NCBI GenBank assembly: GCA_900074885.1
Contig: FJUW01000002.1
Span: forward strand, 757,001 to 821,000
Reading direction: 5' to 3'
DNA length: 64,000 nucleotides
Source: Rhynchosporium graminicola
Lineage: Eukaryota > Ascomycota > Leotiomycetes > Helotiales > Ploettnerulaceae
The notes beneath the pieces are model-generated. The model worked only from the letters and a program-made list of their open reading frames with translations, was not told the DNA's origin and made no database searches. The translations under genes were made by a program, and so were the position numbers. Positions 43,405 to 56,750 of the stretch are shown here, in pieces (position 1 is the first letter of the stretch; each line of letters opens with the position of its first letter).

Positions 43405-44933
43405 TTAGAGGTTGGTGTTGATGCTAGGCTGCGGTATGATTATAGATTTACAGCTTCTGCTTTGCTTGCTAGACTTCGTCTTACATCACTCACGTCATAT
43501 AGAGCAATATCAGAATCACGTCTGGAATTTATGCATAACTCCAGCTTTTGCAACCTCACAACTTCATTGATGTTCGATTCTCAGTCGCCTTCCTTAAAGG
43601 AACCGCAGACATTGCTGGACTTTCTGTCTAGACAGACGTCCCGCCTTGTAAGTCCCCCAGAGTAAACCAATCGAATGCCCTACATAGAAGATAATCCTTG
43701 TGAAGGATAGGATACTAACAAGAATCAAATACTAGAGACTTCTACTCACTTATCAACCGTACTTTGGGTACACCTTGACATATCACCCGAACTAGGGGTC
43801 TAAGATTGTACCATACAATCTCAAAACACATTTTGCCCATCCAGCTCCAGTTCCAGCTCCAGCAAAGTTCGAGGATGCCACCATTCCCAGTCCATTTCTT
43901 CCGAAACCCTTCCTCTTATCCCATCAAGTCTATTAACACATTTCGGAGCGGGAAGCAGGTAGATTCCGGACATTGTGAATGAACTTGGCACGTTTTCTAG
44001 GAATATTTAAGTAACAGATCAGCTAGACTCCTTCAAGACAATTGGAGGCCTGAGAAAGTGTGTTCAGGGGTATATTGGGTGGGTGGGTGGCATCGAGGTG
44101 GAACATTGCTTAGGGAAGACCTTCCTACATATCTAGACAACAGAGCAAAATCTGCCAAACGTAAAAATGAAACTTTTGCCCTGCTTACCGAAATTCTTAC
44201 TCGCGCGAACAGAAGCAAGGTCATAGAAGATTAAAGGGTTTGCGAGTCTCATAACGACAAAGATGAACAAAAATAGGAGGAAAATGGCAAAAATCAATCA
44301 GAAGCCCACACTCGGATGCGTGTGAGGTTCTGATCTACAAACGTAATTCAATACGTTTATTTCGGGGTGTCGTCGATTCGGGTTCTCGTGTTAGTTGTTG
44401 ATTCGGTTCGATTTTGTCGTCGGTGTACCGTCGAACCAGCTTGACCTGAGCCACGTCGACGTGGCCGCCACTGGTTATGGTTACAACTTACTTACTTGGC
44501 TATATGAAAGAGTTAAAGGTGACGATGTGTGATATCTTTGCCTGGCTTTGAGGATGGTGGAATAACGTTCATGGGCTAACGCTTGTATCACGCGCTGAAA
44601 ATGTACATTTCTTCAAACAGACTCTTGGTTAATAGACCATTGACGGAGGCTCTAGAGTTTCAGAATTGGATAATTTGGGGCGCTTTCGTAATGCTTGGAG
44701 TGTTTCTATCCACAACTACGCGACTCGCCTATTGAGCTAGCTCTGTTTACTGGACGACCGCCGCTTGCGAACGAGCGCTGTGTAGTTCCTTCCAAATCCG
44801 CACAAGATGAGCCATTCGGCGCAAGCCTACCTCTCTTATATCTCTTCGTCCGTCTTCATTCACCATCTGTGTGCAACTCCGCTTTCTTACAAACATACTT
44901 TGTTCAACTCAGTCAACAATTCGCGCCTTCGAT
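43405..44933. other. Intergenic region
   Basis: 3' flank of the aminopeptidase and promoter of the first F-box-like gene. Holds a G-run motif listed below and a CCAGCT-type repeat near 43848-43862. No gene recognised. Confidence 0.5.
44067..44090 (+). repeat. G-quadruplex-type motif
   Basis: GGGG, then three GGG runs separated by single T, within 24 nt; fits the G3+N1-7 rule. Non-coding. Confidence 0.5.
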
Positions 44934-46848
44934 ATGGCATCAGACACGAGCCCGGTTGCTCTGAACTTCGATATATGGTATCTTGTCTTTGACTTTGTAA
45001 TGTCTCTCCGACTTCCGATCCTTCACTAGGATTCTAACAGTCTATTCCAGCTACGGGACCAGTGCGGCACGAATCCCTTTTTCCCGAACATCGGAGGCGA
45101 ACGCTCGTGGTTACGATCAACAAGATTGGTCTCGCATAGCTTCAACATGATAGCGACGAAACACGCTTACGAGTATATGGACATCTCGTCAGAGTCTTTA
45201 ATGGAAAGAATTCTCGATGCTGCTTCTCGCTATGATCAACCCTACTCTCATTTCACACTGTTTTTGGAAAATATTCGACAGCACACCAAGTTCATGTGTG
45301 TGACCACAGCACCGCAAAGATACTCGATTTGGTTTACCGTAGAGCTGTTAGAGACAAGTCGATCCCTTCAGCATCTTACGTAGGTTTCTAGTCTAGAATC
45401 TTACTCTCACTTGCCATAGTCATCCCCTTTTATGTGAATCGTATAGGCTAATATATCAGCAGTTGGATATACCGCAACGGAGAAAATGACGGGATCCACA
45501 ATCTTGATTCCGAGTACCTTATTGAATTCCTCCGCTGTCAATATCCTCCCTCGTCATATTCTTACGAATCAAGTTACCGCTTGGGTTGGTTGCATCGAAA
45601 AGAGCAGAAAACGAAGGACTGGGGGAGCCTTCCAAAAACAGATACTGATGATGATATGGAAGGAAAACCACAAAACGAAGTCGTCCAGACAGCCGGCACC
45701 AATAAATCTAGTCACTTGTCCAGAAATAGCGCTAATCTTCCAGTAAGAGCTATTGCAACACTTTGCCTTAGCCAGAGTCTTCTTACACCACCTATCTGGT
45801 CAGCACTCATCCCAATCGACAGAATGTGCCCACCGATGTTGAAGCTCAAATTACTTGACTATACATGGAATACCTCTAAGAACGAAAGCTTATTTATGTG
45901 GGACTTCTCGATGATCAAATTTCTCAGCTTCAAGAATTCAGATGTGAGCATTTTCGTGCAAGCCGTTCCTGTAGAACGGTTTGTAAGACTACGATCCTTG
46001 AAGATTGTGAAAGATTGTCTATCCCGCAATGATCGTCTAGCAGAATTCATGCCGGCTCTAATCCTTAAAACCCCAGTCGATCATCTACTACAACTCTGTC
46101 CGGACACCGAGAGCTTGAAAGTTGAGTATTTTCCGAGCTGGTCCGATGCAGTGTCTTTCAGCGAGGTGGCGAAATTAGGAAGAAAACTTCGGAAATTGAG
46201 ACTGAGAAGTATGAAGAGAGCTCTCCAGATACCCAACGGTGACCTCGCATGGGAACTACCTCGCTTCGCCAAGCTCTCACACTTGGGCCTGGATATTGAA
46301 GCAGGCAGCGATGAGGTATGAACATCCCCTTTCTTTGGATGTGCTATCTTCAAAACTATCCTATGAAAATTCCTCAGTTCATTGCAGGTCACGATTTACT
46401 TTTTGGTTGAAGAGCGGAGCGTAGTTTCAAAGTGCTAACAACGTCCTAGTTGCCAGGATTTCTCTCAACAATAGCTCAATCCAAAAGCTTACAATACCTC
46501 GACTTCTGGGCCAATCACAGCCTTCGAACGAGTGCAGTCCCGGAGACCAGTACAGATCCAGATTTTGATGGCGCGGAGAGAATCATGAGATCTCTACATT
46601 CCCAAAAATTTGGGGCACCCTTCATCTCTATTACGATCAGACTTGTGGGAGCGATCAGACCACCGAATTGGCGCCCACCTCGTCACGATGTGCTTAACTT
46701 TTTACCTCCGTGGTCTCGTTTGAATGATCCTAGAGTTTTCTCGTCGAGAATAGACTCGGCGGGTACATATGTGCAGTCCGGTAGTCCAAGGGTTGGAGAC
46801 TTGGTTGACGAGACCATCAGCGACATTACTGCTGTACCAGGCGCATAG
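44934..46848 (+). CDS. F-box-like fungal protein, paralog A
   Basis: Exons 44934-44996, 45051-45379, 45463-46315 and 46450-46848 give 547 residues. The N terminus (LNFDIWYLVFDFLRD, then TRLVSHSFNMIATKHAYEYM) follows the F-box/ascomycete pattern of two helices and a Val-x-Lys/His-x-Phe third helix; F-box proteins recruit targets to SCF ubiquitin ligases. The rest is a leucine-rich, LRR-like series (RLRSLKIVKDCL, KLSHLGLDIEAG, SKSLQYLDFW) and a C-terminal part GAPFISITIRLVGAIRPPNW that is shared with paralog B. No target can be named. The acceptor of exon 3 was placed at CAGCAG before TGG, since the closer AG brings a stop. Convergent with paralog B. Confidence 0.72.
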
Positions 46849-47625
46849 ATACGCGCCACTTGATAACACTTGCTTTAGTTTAATTCTTGAACGCAGTAAG
46901 CGCTGTTGGATAACAAGTACTCAGAGGGTGGAACCGAAATGAGACGGATCGGCTGGCGTAGGGAACTTGGAACTCTTATTGGACATGGCTATAGTAATAG
47001 AGCAGTATATCCATAAACCAATGAGCCAACTGTTATCTTCTTGTGAACTCAAAATCTCTGTCCTCTCCATTTTCGTCCAACGTAAAGTTCTTTCAGGCAA
47101 GTGCTCCACTCAGCCTTCAATTGACAGAACCGATCATCAATAGCACTCCAGTCTTACCTCAGGAGGGCCACTTCCTACTCTCATTTACTAGGACTAAGAG
47201 AGTCCTCCCTCCATTCTGTATCTATAAGGCTGTATAGCCTGTAATCTTTATACCAAGCAATATCAACTGTATCACATCCCTTCCAAGGACAAGTGCATTC
47301 ATACGATTTCTCAATCACACTTTTGTATGCCCAAGGAGAAGACGAATAGAGGCGACTCTAGAATATGAAAGCTCTGGAATGTCTCATACTCTGTCTAATG
47401 AGCGAGGCCTTCAACCGGTTTTTGGTAAAGTCATTCTGGAGGTCTGATCGGGAAGCTCTGAGGATAGTAGTAATTCATCGGTCTTTGAAGTCGCCACATA
47501 CCCTTATAGACTTCCTGAGCATCATCGCCACTTTCATTAGCTGTGAATATGTCAAGGCAACTGTCGTGAATTGGACTATCCTTTTTACACGGTTCCTCGC
47601 CTCCACTCTCATCGTCTGTGAGCCA
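46849..47625. other. Spacer between convergent F-box paralogs
   Basis: 777 bp of 3' flanking sequence. ORFs here are shadows; no repeat or mobile element seen at this inversion point. Confidence 0.5.
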
Positions 47626-49707
47626 TCATTCAGCATTGTTGGTCTCTCCAACTTCAGAAGTCCCAGTATGACCTTCGGCCAATTCTCCCACTCTCTCATC
47701 GCCCCATTGTTCGTAAGCATCCCTGACGTTGATGCGAGACTTGAAATCTCTCCTAGATGACCACTCCTCTCCTCCGTGCGTTTCAATGTATTCAGGAGTG
47801 GGTCGCCAATTTGCAGGCTGTTTTGCTCCAAATAGGCGGGTTCTGACCATGTAGAAGGGCTTTCCGCACTTATGCGTGTGTAAGAATCGCATCATTGAAG
47901 CAGCTCCGTCGTAGTTTGGATTCGTACTCTGCTTGCCAACCTCGTCGTCGATCGTCGTGGACCCTTGCAGCCAGGGGTTGATGTCACTCAGACTCTTCGA
48001 TCGAGTCAGAACGCTGAGATATCCGTACAACTGTAAGACAACCAGCAAACTAAACGTATCTGAGAATGAAACAATGACGTGAGGGTAACTCACACTTGGA
48101 CTCGCCACGTCTAATTCGAGATCAAGATCGAAAATATCAGGGCAAAGATCTGGCGTATCTAGCAAGAATTGTTTCGGAACCAAGCTAGCCTCACTTCTAT
48201 CGCTTCTCAATCTCAGCTTTCGTAACCTGGTTCCCAGCTTGGCAATTGAGGATACTGGTAGGATCTCTTGCCATTGATTGCTTTCGATTTTGAGGCTCTC
48301 TAAATGCTTGCATGATTCAAGCAGAGAGACCAAGAACTTCTGAGCTGTAGCTGTTCTGCAATCCTCATCATCCGCATCATGCGCATCGAAAAAATCGTAA
48401 AAAGTAGCATTGAGATAAAATGTGCGAAGCTCTGTGAGCGAATCGATGGGAACGCTCGACATGAGCTTGCAGAAGTTGGAGGACATCATGCTCAGACAGC
48501 GAAAGTCCGAAAAGTCCCACATCGGCGAGAAGTCTTCGACGGAGGTCACCCACTTATAAACGAAGAGCTTCAGTTTCTTCAGCGGAGGAAATCTCCTCCC
48601 GCAGGAAACCAACTCTGACTGCCTCCCACAAGAAAGAATGACGGTTAATAGGGCTTCTGATTTGGGCTTCGGATCGGCAAATGCATGGTACTTTGTCTTC
48701 TTAGCTGGTCTGATACACAGAGAGTTGTGCGTCTCTTTCGAGAGATCCTTTTGGAAGCGTGAGTGCGCGCGATGTCTTGCTTGGCCAGGTGTCGGTAGCA
48801 CCCTCGATCTGGCCACGCAGGTTTTCTTTGGTAGCATCAAAATTCCAGCGTTGGGTGGAAGATGCTCCGTTGAGATAGGAGCAGACGATAGTAGAGATTG
48901 CAAGCTCGACATACTTCCAAGCTTCTAAGTCTTCTTCAGAATGAAATCAGCTAAGTTGAAATCAATAAAGTGCATGCTAGTTATTTCGGAACCGATAATC
49001 CGTCACTTACTAGAGAATCTCGAGTATCTTGCATCTCTCCACCTGAGAAATAATGAAAGTTAGCATCTGCTTCTTAATTGTTTCTCAGGAAAGCTTCGAT
49101 AACTCAACAGATGGATTGAAATCACGATGTAGGCTGTGAGAGCCAAAGACTCTGGATCTTGATTCGTGCTTACTTCTAGGGATACAGCGTACTTGATGAT
49201 ATTCGCCTTGAAATCCGCACAAGATGAGTCCGAGCAATCAATCATTCTCTTCATCAGGGCATATTGATTTATATGACTGTATTGGTATACATATGGCGTA
49301 ACTATGTTGTCGAAGTCCTTACAAACAAGCCGTGTCTCCAGGAGCCACTTCTTGTACAAATTATCGGGAAACGCCGCATCGTTGTCTCCTTGATGATCTG
49401 ATTTTCCGAGCTATGATGTAACCATGAGCTTAGATACTAGAGATGTGGCAGTGGGATATCGATGCCAGATGAAAGTGACCGGTTTTGACGAAGCTGATGT
49501 TCAAGTTGAGGCTCTGGAATCGTTCCTTGAATTCGGTTTCCTCGTGGCTAGTGAGGCCTTTATCATGCTAACCGGCCACTTATTCTGACTCCGATAGGCG
49601 TGTACTTAGGTGTCGATCCCTTAGGAGAAGCAGATACATACCTCTTCAAAGACCATGTACCAGATGTCAACCGGCAGTGTTATTCGATTAGGCTGAAACA
49701 TTGCCAT
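47626..49707 (-). CDS. F-box-like fungal protein, paralog B
   Basis: Exons 49707-49642, 49410-49104, 49042-49011 (32 nt), 48924-48094 and 48030-47626 give 546 residues, one fewer than paralog A. The F-box is clearer: LPVDIWYMVFEELGK, then WLLETRLVCKDFDNIVTPYV. LRR-like repeats follow (SIAKLGTRLRKLRLRSD; SLTELRTFYLNATFYDF), then the shared C-terminal part GKPFYMVRTRLFGAKQPANW. The first intron (231 nt) splits the F-box at the same place as in paralog A. The last intron (48093-48031, 63 nt) is a multiple of three with no stop, but its position equals that of the last intron of A. The donor at 49103 (GTTATC) is weak; a basic linker (HRAHSRFQKDLSKETHN) replaces the acidic one of A. Confidence 0.68.
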
Positions 49708-50138
49708 CTCGAGAAATGGGACTTCGAAGTTCGTAACATGTGGTTTGAGATGAAATTTTCGAAATTGAAGTAGCCCAGATGTGCAGTCCCGTCAGACAAA
49801 CCGGCCTGACGTCGAAAAAAATTAATTTGCTATTAGGCCAAATGACTCACGTTAGCCCTGCCTGATCTATGTTGTTCCATCTTGACAAGTGAATCTCTTG
49901 GATGAATCCATATGCCGGGTTTGACTTTCAGTGAATCACGGCAAGGCATCACGTCTTACATGATTCGAACCGCTTGCATTGCAGGTAGAGCCCCTTTGTC
50001 AAAACCATATTTTGACAAGCACCAGATAGAATTAACCACAGCTGAGAAGTCGTCAACAGAGAAGCAAAAGTTCAATTCTATCCCAAGACACCCGACCTGC
50101 TAGTCAAAAAGAGCGCTATGCCTAAACATAAACATCTT
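49708..50138. other. Intergenic region
   Basis: Promoter side of F-box paralog B and 3' flank of RTG2. No feature recognised. Confidence 0.5.
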
Positions 50139-52147
50139 TCAGTCGAGCTTCGATACTTCTTTAATCTTGATATCGATCGCCATTCCCCAGCCGTCTCTGC
50201 CTCCGATCCAGTTTTTCTTCTTTCCGACCTTGTGGATATCAGAAACATGGTCATCCAAAGCCTCTTTCAACATCATAGGATCATCCTTGATTTTTTTGAT
50301 CGATAAGATTAACCTCAGACCTTCTTTATCGTCCTCCTTTCCAAAACCACTGGCCCATTCAGAGTCAACCTTGATCCGGGGCTCATCTTCGTCGAAGTTT
50401 CCCCCTGGATAGATCTTGCTGATCAAAAGTCCAATGGCGCCCAGATATCTCGTCCACCATATTTCCTCGTCTGTCAAGATGGACTGCAGACTGAGCTTGA
50501 ATTCGGCTTCGCGTGGTGGTAACTCGCCCTCGTATCGCTCTTCCAACATCAAGGCAAGAAGAGCGCGGTCGATATGTGAGACTCCGTGGGTAGAGGCCAT
50601 GAAGCCTGCACTCGTGCAGTAGAGAGCTGCTGTAGAAGCAATCTCTTTGGACATTGGAGCGTGCACGTATAGAACGTTAGCGAAAGCGTGCATCACATGC
50701 TTGCTGATCGATTCCGGGAACGAGCGACCACCTTCTTTCTTCGAAGGCGCAGGGATCGAATTCATAATAAGCTTGCTGAGAGCATCTGCTGACTTCCGCC
50801 CAAAGTTCTCGGTCGCTACTTCCAGGGGATCGTCGTCTCGAATATTTTGGGAGAGCTCTCTAAAAAGAACACCTTCTCGGACACCCCCCTGGCAGAAATT
50901 CGCCTCCTTGATTCCGTGTGGCAGCGCTTCGGTGAGCACGTTTACCAAGAATGCAACTGCTGGAACCTGGGCGCGACGTCTATCGGATACTCGAAAGATC
51001 TTCTCTGCCTCGCGCGCTACTTTCTTCAGAGTCTCAACATCCTCAAATTTCTCCTTGCTTGCTTTGTAGCCATTTATGATCGAAATAGGATAATTGCGAC
51101 CGTGGATTTGGTTCATGTAGAGGAGCAAGTATCCCCAGCCTCTAAAGCCACCTCCAGAGAGGTAGAGCGGGAACCCTCCTCGCGATTCAGCCTGTTTCAC
51201 CATATTTTCGGGTATCTCAAGCTCGTCATAGGCACGTCTGAAGTTTGCTTCCACTGCGGAGGAACCCGACGTCAGTCTCGCCTAGTCGGGAAAGTAGTAA
51301 ATAGCAAGAATATAAGGAAAGAGTAGAGTAGAGGTTTTGACTCCAGAAAAAGAAGGCAGGGGCCTTATTCAACCTTGGATACGCAGAAAGGGAAGAAATA
51401 ACTTGGAGAACACCTACTCTCCTTCCGTAATTCAGTCACAGCTGCATCTCCTTCCTCTTCACTTTTGCCTTTTCGCAAGTCTTCCAATTTTCTCGTCAAA
51501 GCTGCGGCTCCATATGGAAAGCTTACCGACCCAATTGGGCTGACTGTGACCTTCCCATCGATGGACTGCATCCACGTGATCTGCGCCGATCCTCCTCCCA
51601 GGTCCATAACGATTCCACTGACTGTCGAGAAACCACTGGCAACTCCCAAAGCACCAACGTAGCCTTCTTCTTCCTTGCCCAGCATTTCGACCTTAAGGCC
51701 AGTAGCTTTCTTTATGGCTTTGCGGTACTCAACAGAATTGACGGCCGTGCGGGTCGCCTCGGTAGCAATGATTCTAATATGCTCATCTGAGACTTTAAGA
51801 TCTCTGCAGATGATTTGGAAACGCAACAAAGCTGCGATGATTTGGTCAGTGATGTCGTCCGGGATAGGAATCCTCTCGCCAGTCTCCTCGTCATATTGGG
51901 CAGAGTATAGACTGATATCCAGACGATACGACACCAAAGTTGGCAAGATACGAGAAGTAGGTGGTGCAAGGCTCGAGACCGAAAACCGAATTCCGTTACT
52001 GCAGATAATTAGAGCTGAAAGGATGCGGGCTGAACTTTCTATTTACCTCCCCATATCCACGATGCCTCGAAGATACTTGTCCCCTTTATTCTTGAGACCT
52101 ACTTGATTGTCTCCCTTCCGGGATGGATGATCTGGACCGCCTCCCAT
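50139..52147 (-). CDS. RTG2: Retrograde regulation protein 2 (Ppx/GppA phosphatase family)
   Basis: Rtg2 belongs to the exopolyphosphatase/GppA branch of the actin-like ATPase fold; in yeast it senses mitochondrial state and frees Rtg1/Rtg3. Exons 52147-52047, 51998-51418 and 51253-50139 give 598 residues, close to the yeast length. Motifs: phosphate-1 strand YLRGIVDMGSNGIRFSV, IRIIATEATRTAVNS, then phosphate-2 VMDLGGGSAQITW and PLYLSGGGFRGWGYLLLY. The C-terminal half is helical with RAQVPAVAFLVNVLTEALP. Intron 1 (48 nt) lies inside the DMGSNG motif, so the join is well supported. Filamentous fungi often lack a full Rtg1/3 pathway, so its job here may differ from yeast. Confidence 0.93.
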
Positions 52148-54934
52148 GTTTGTTCCTGAATGGATAGATTGATGTTATGGGTAGGAATTTCAATAGTATC
52201 AATGAAGATGTTGTTGCGAGGAAGTGCAATGCTGTTCTAAAACCTTAGTACTTACGAACGAGGCTTAGCGTATTGACGGAGCATTGGCATCAGTGCCGAC
52301 GGGTGACGTCATTGTTGACTATATAAACCTTCGATCTTACACTTCACTTTCAGCTTGGAAGATACATATACAAGTATGTGAGGAGATACTCATACCCTTC
52401 TAATAAGATTCTCAACTCGCGGATATGGATTGGGGTCAGAAGAATCCAAGATGCGTTTTCCCCGGCGCATCACCACGGCACCCTAAGCGAGAAGGCTTGC
52501 GCAAGAGGAAATACAGTAACCCAGCTCTGAATGCTTTGTTTTTCCTTATCGCCTTATCTTAAGAACGACCCCGAAGATTGAATGCCACTATATAGATCGC
52601 AGTCAATATCGAATCTGTTGTACGGGCAAGAAGACAGAAAGCTGTATCTGGGATTCTTGATGTCTTGAACGCGGCATTAAAACTCTTTGTAAACGACGTA
52701 CCGTCGTCGAGATATGAGTTCATAATCACTATTGAATTCTCATATACGTGATAATACTCTCGATTGTCAATGATGAAGATCACACGAGAAGTCTTCTCCG
52801 CCCTCCCCTCCAGTTGTCAAGATCTGTTTTGTTGTCAGAGAGCCTTCAGCTTAATGTTGTCGGCCGTCGTGTGTGGTGTCCGGACAGAGACTACGAAGAC
52901 GATACAAGGTACAACATAATAGCAGTGCCCGATTTTCCATCCTGTCATTTCTTTAATTTACGGTTTCTGCAGCATACACTTTCGGCGCATCACACTTGTG
53001 TGCATCCATTAGCAAGAGTATTTCTTTTGTCCTGATGAGGAATCTTTTGGTCGGGAGACAATATATGGAGTTTTGTGAAGGGGAAAGAAGGATTGTTGTT
53101 GGAATTTGGTAAATCGCGAAACGCAGTATCAGCCTTTTCCCAGCTTATACTATAGCGAAACTTCTATTTAGGATGAGCCCCTAGATATGTTTCCCAACTT
53201 CCCCAGTACCAGATGAGTCTAACCGTAGTGTAAAAAAAACAGAACTTCTCCATCACAGTACAACCAAGCCCATCAGATACAACAGAGGGCTTTTCCATGT
53301 TCTGAAGTGCATTGAGTTTCAGTACCGCGACAAATTCAGCTTGCTTCAAACCATCTAAAATCGCTACTCAATTCTCTAATACAATCATTGAACTCACAAA
53401 AGGTACCTGCTATCGAGTATTTAGAGAGCCCTGCATCTAGAACAAAGATATGTGACAAAATTCTAGGTAATTTGAAAGTGGTATGGGTACTGATGCCTCA
53501 TCCTCCGCAACAAGCTATCGTAGATTACACACCTGCGAACTGATCGTCGAACAAGGCATAATCTATCGATTGTGTCAACCGAGGAATCGTAATGACCATT
53601 ACCATGGAGCGATTCACTGATATCAATGCAGCTATAATAAGTATGAGTGTGCATATTATCTAACGTCTTAGGTACGGAGGGTGATATATACAGCACCGAA
53701 AACCAGCATGAGCTTCCACTGTAGCCACCCTATAATATTACGAAAAGCGAATGCAGCTTGAAGTTGGCTATTCACCACCTCTCCAAAACTTTCACACAGG
53801 TTTCACCGAATTGGTAAGCCGAGATGTCGTACTCCTCTTCTTGTCATTTGGACTGTATTCAGGTATGTCCACCTGAAGCATCTAGCAAATAAAAGTCGAT
53901 GTACCCCAATACTCCCACCCTACTTTCGCCCGAAATATAGACTCCAACTTCACAATCGCATCTCTCGACCACGAATTAAGAAAAGCTGGCTCGCTTCCGT
54001 TCCATTCTTGACACCACATCTGTCACACACGCTAGATTGTTTTGATTTACCTTGCAGCTCGATAGTCCCTATCGTCAGCCTAATTTCGCCTCACCATAAC
54101 GTCCATGGAGCAAGCCGAAGACACGAAGTATAATCAAGGTTCGCAGAAATTACTAGTTTCTCTTCTCCTTGTTTTATAAATGACAGGACCAGCGATAAAC
54201 ATATCTCACCTACTAAGTATGAATGGCAGCGGCGTATTCCCTATGAGCGAGATTGATAGTGTCAGAGGTCGGACCGTACTGGAATCTGCTCTTGCTGGAC
54301 AAACCTAGACGTCGAGAAATTGAAAAACATGAGTGGACAAGGAATTTATGTGTGCATTCTTAATCACGCAGTTTGGGCTTGGGAAAGAGGATCAAAATCA
54401 TATGGACAGCTATCTAGTTCCGAAGAACCAAAGAAATCTTCCCGCTCTTTCTTAAAGTTTACTTGTAAAGGAGGGTTTGATTCATGCTCAACTGCATAAG
54501 CTGGCGGATCTAGAAATAGTGTTCCACACATGGTTATCACGCCAAGATGGAGGATGTAGATCTGACCATTGATCTTGGAGTTCTTGCATTAGACTACACA
54601 ACAATGCTACTTGTTCGTGCACGGTCGAAAAAGCCGCGCGCAATCGTACTAATAATGGTAAATTATACTTCTCATGGCTTCATAATCGCTCTCATCTCGT
54701 CCCATCGTACCCCGTCACGTCTTGCCGTAAAGTCAAGATGCCGCTGCCAAGGCAATAAGGTATATGAAGGAAATGCTCAAATCAAAGAGAAGCCTATATT
54801 GGCGGAAGGGCTCGGGAAATTTAAATCTAGACGACACTGTGTAAAAATTTGTATTAGCTCTGCTTCCAGGCAACATTGGGCGAGTGAGTAATGAAAATTC
54901 ACCTTCCAATGAACGATTTGGATGTCTGGTATAC
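52148..54934. other. Gene-poor stretch of 2.8 kb
   Basis: Promoter side of RTG2, then AT-rich sequence to the end of MET17. ORFs up to 114 codons lack domains; no RNA or repeat recognised. Confidence 0.5.

Positions 54935-56750
<1,816 letters not shown>

Noticed and set aside
49955..49985. TTCGAA-containing stretch like a tRNA T-arm on the minus strand
   Set aside because: Flanks do not pair as a T stem and no A-box or acceptor stem is found.
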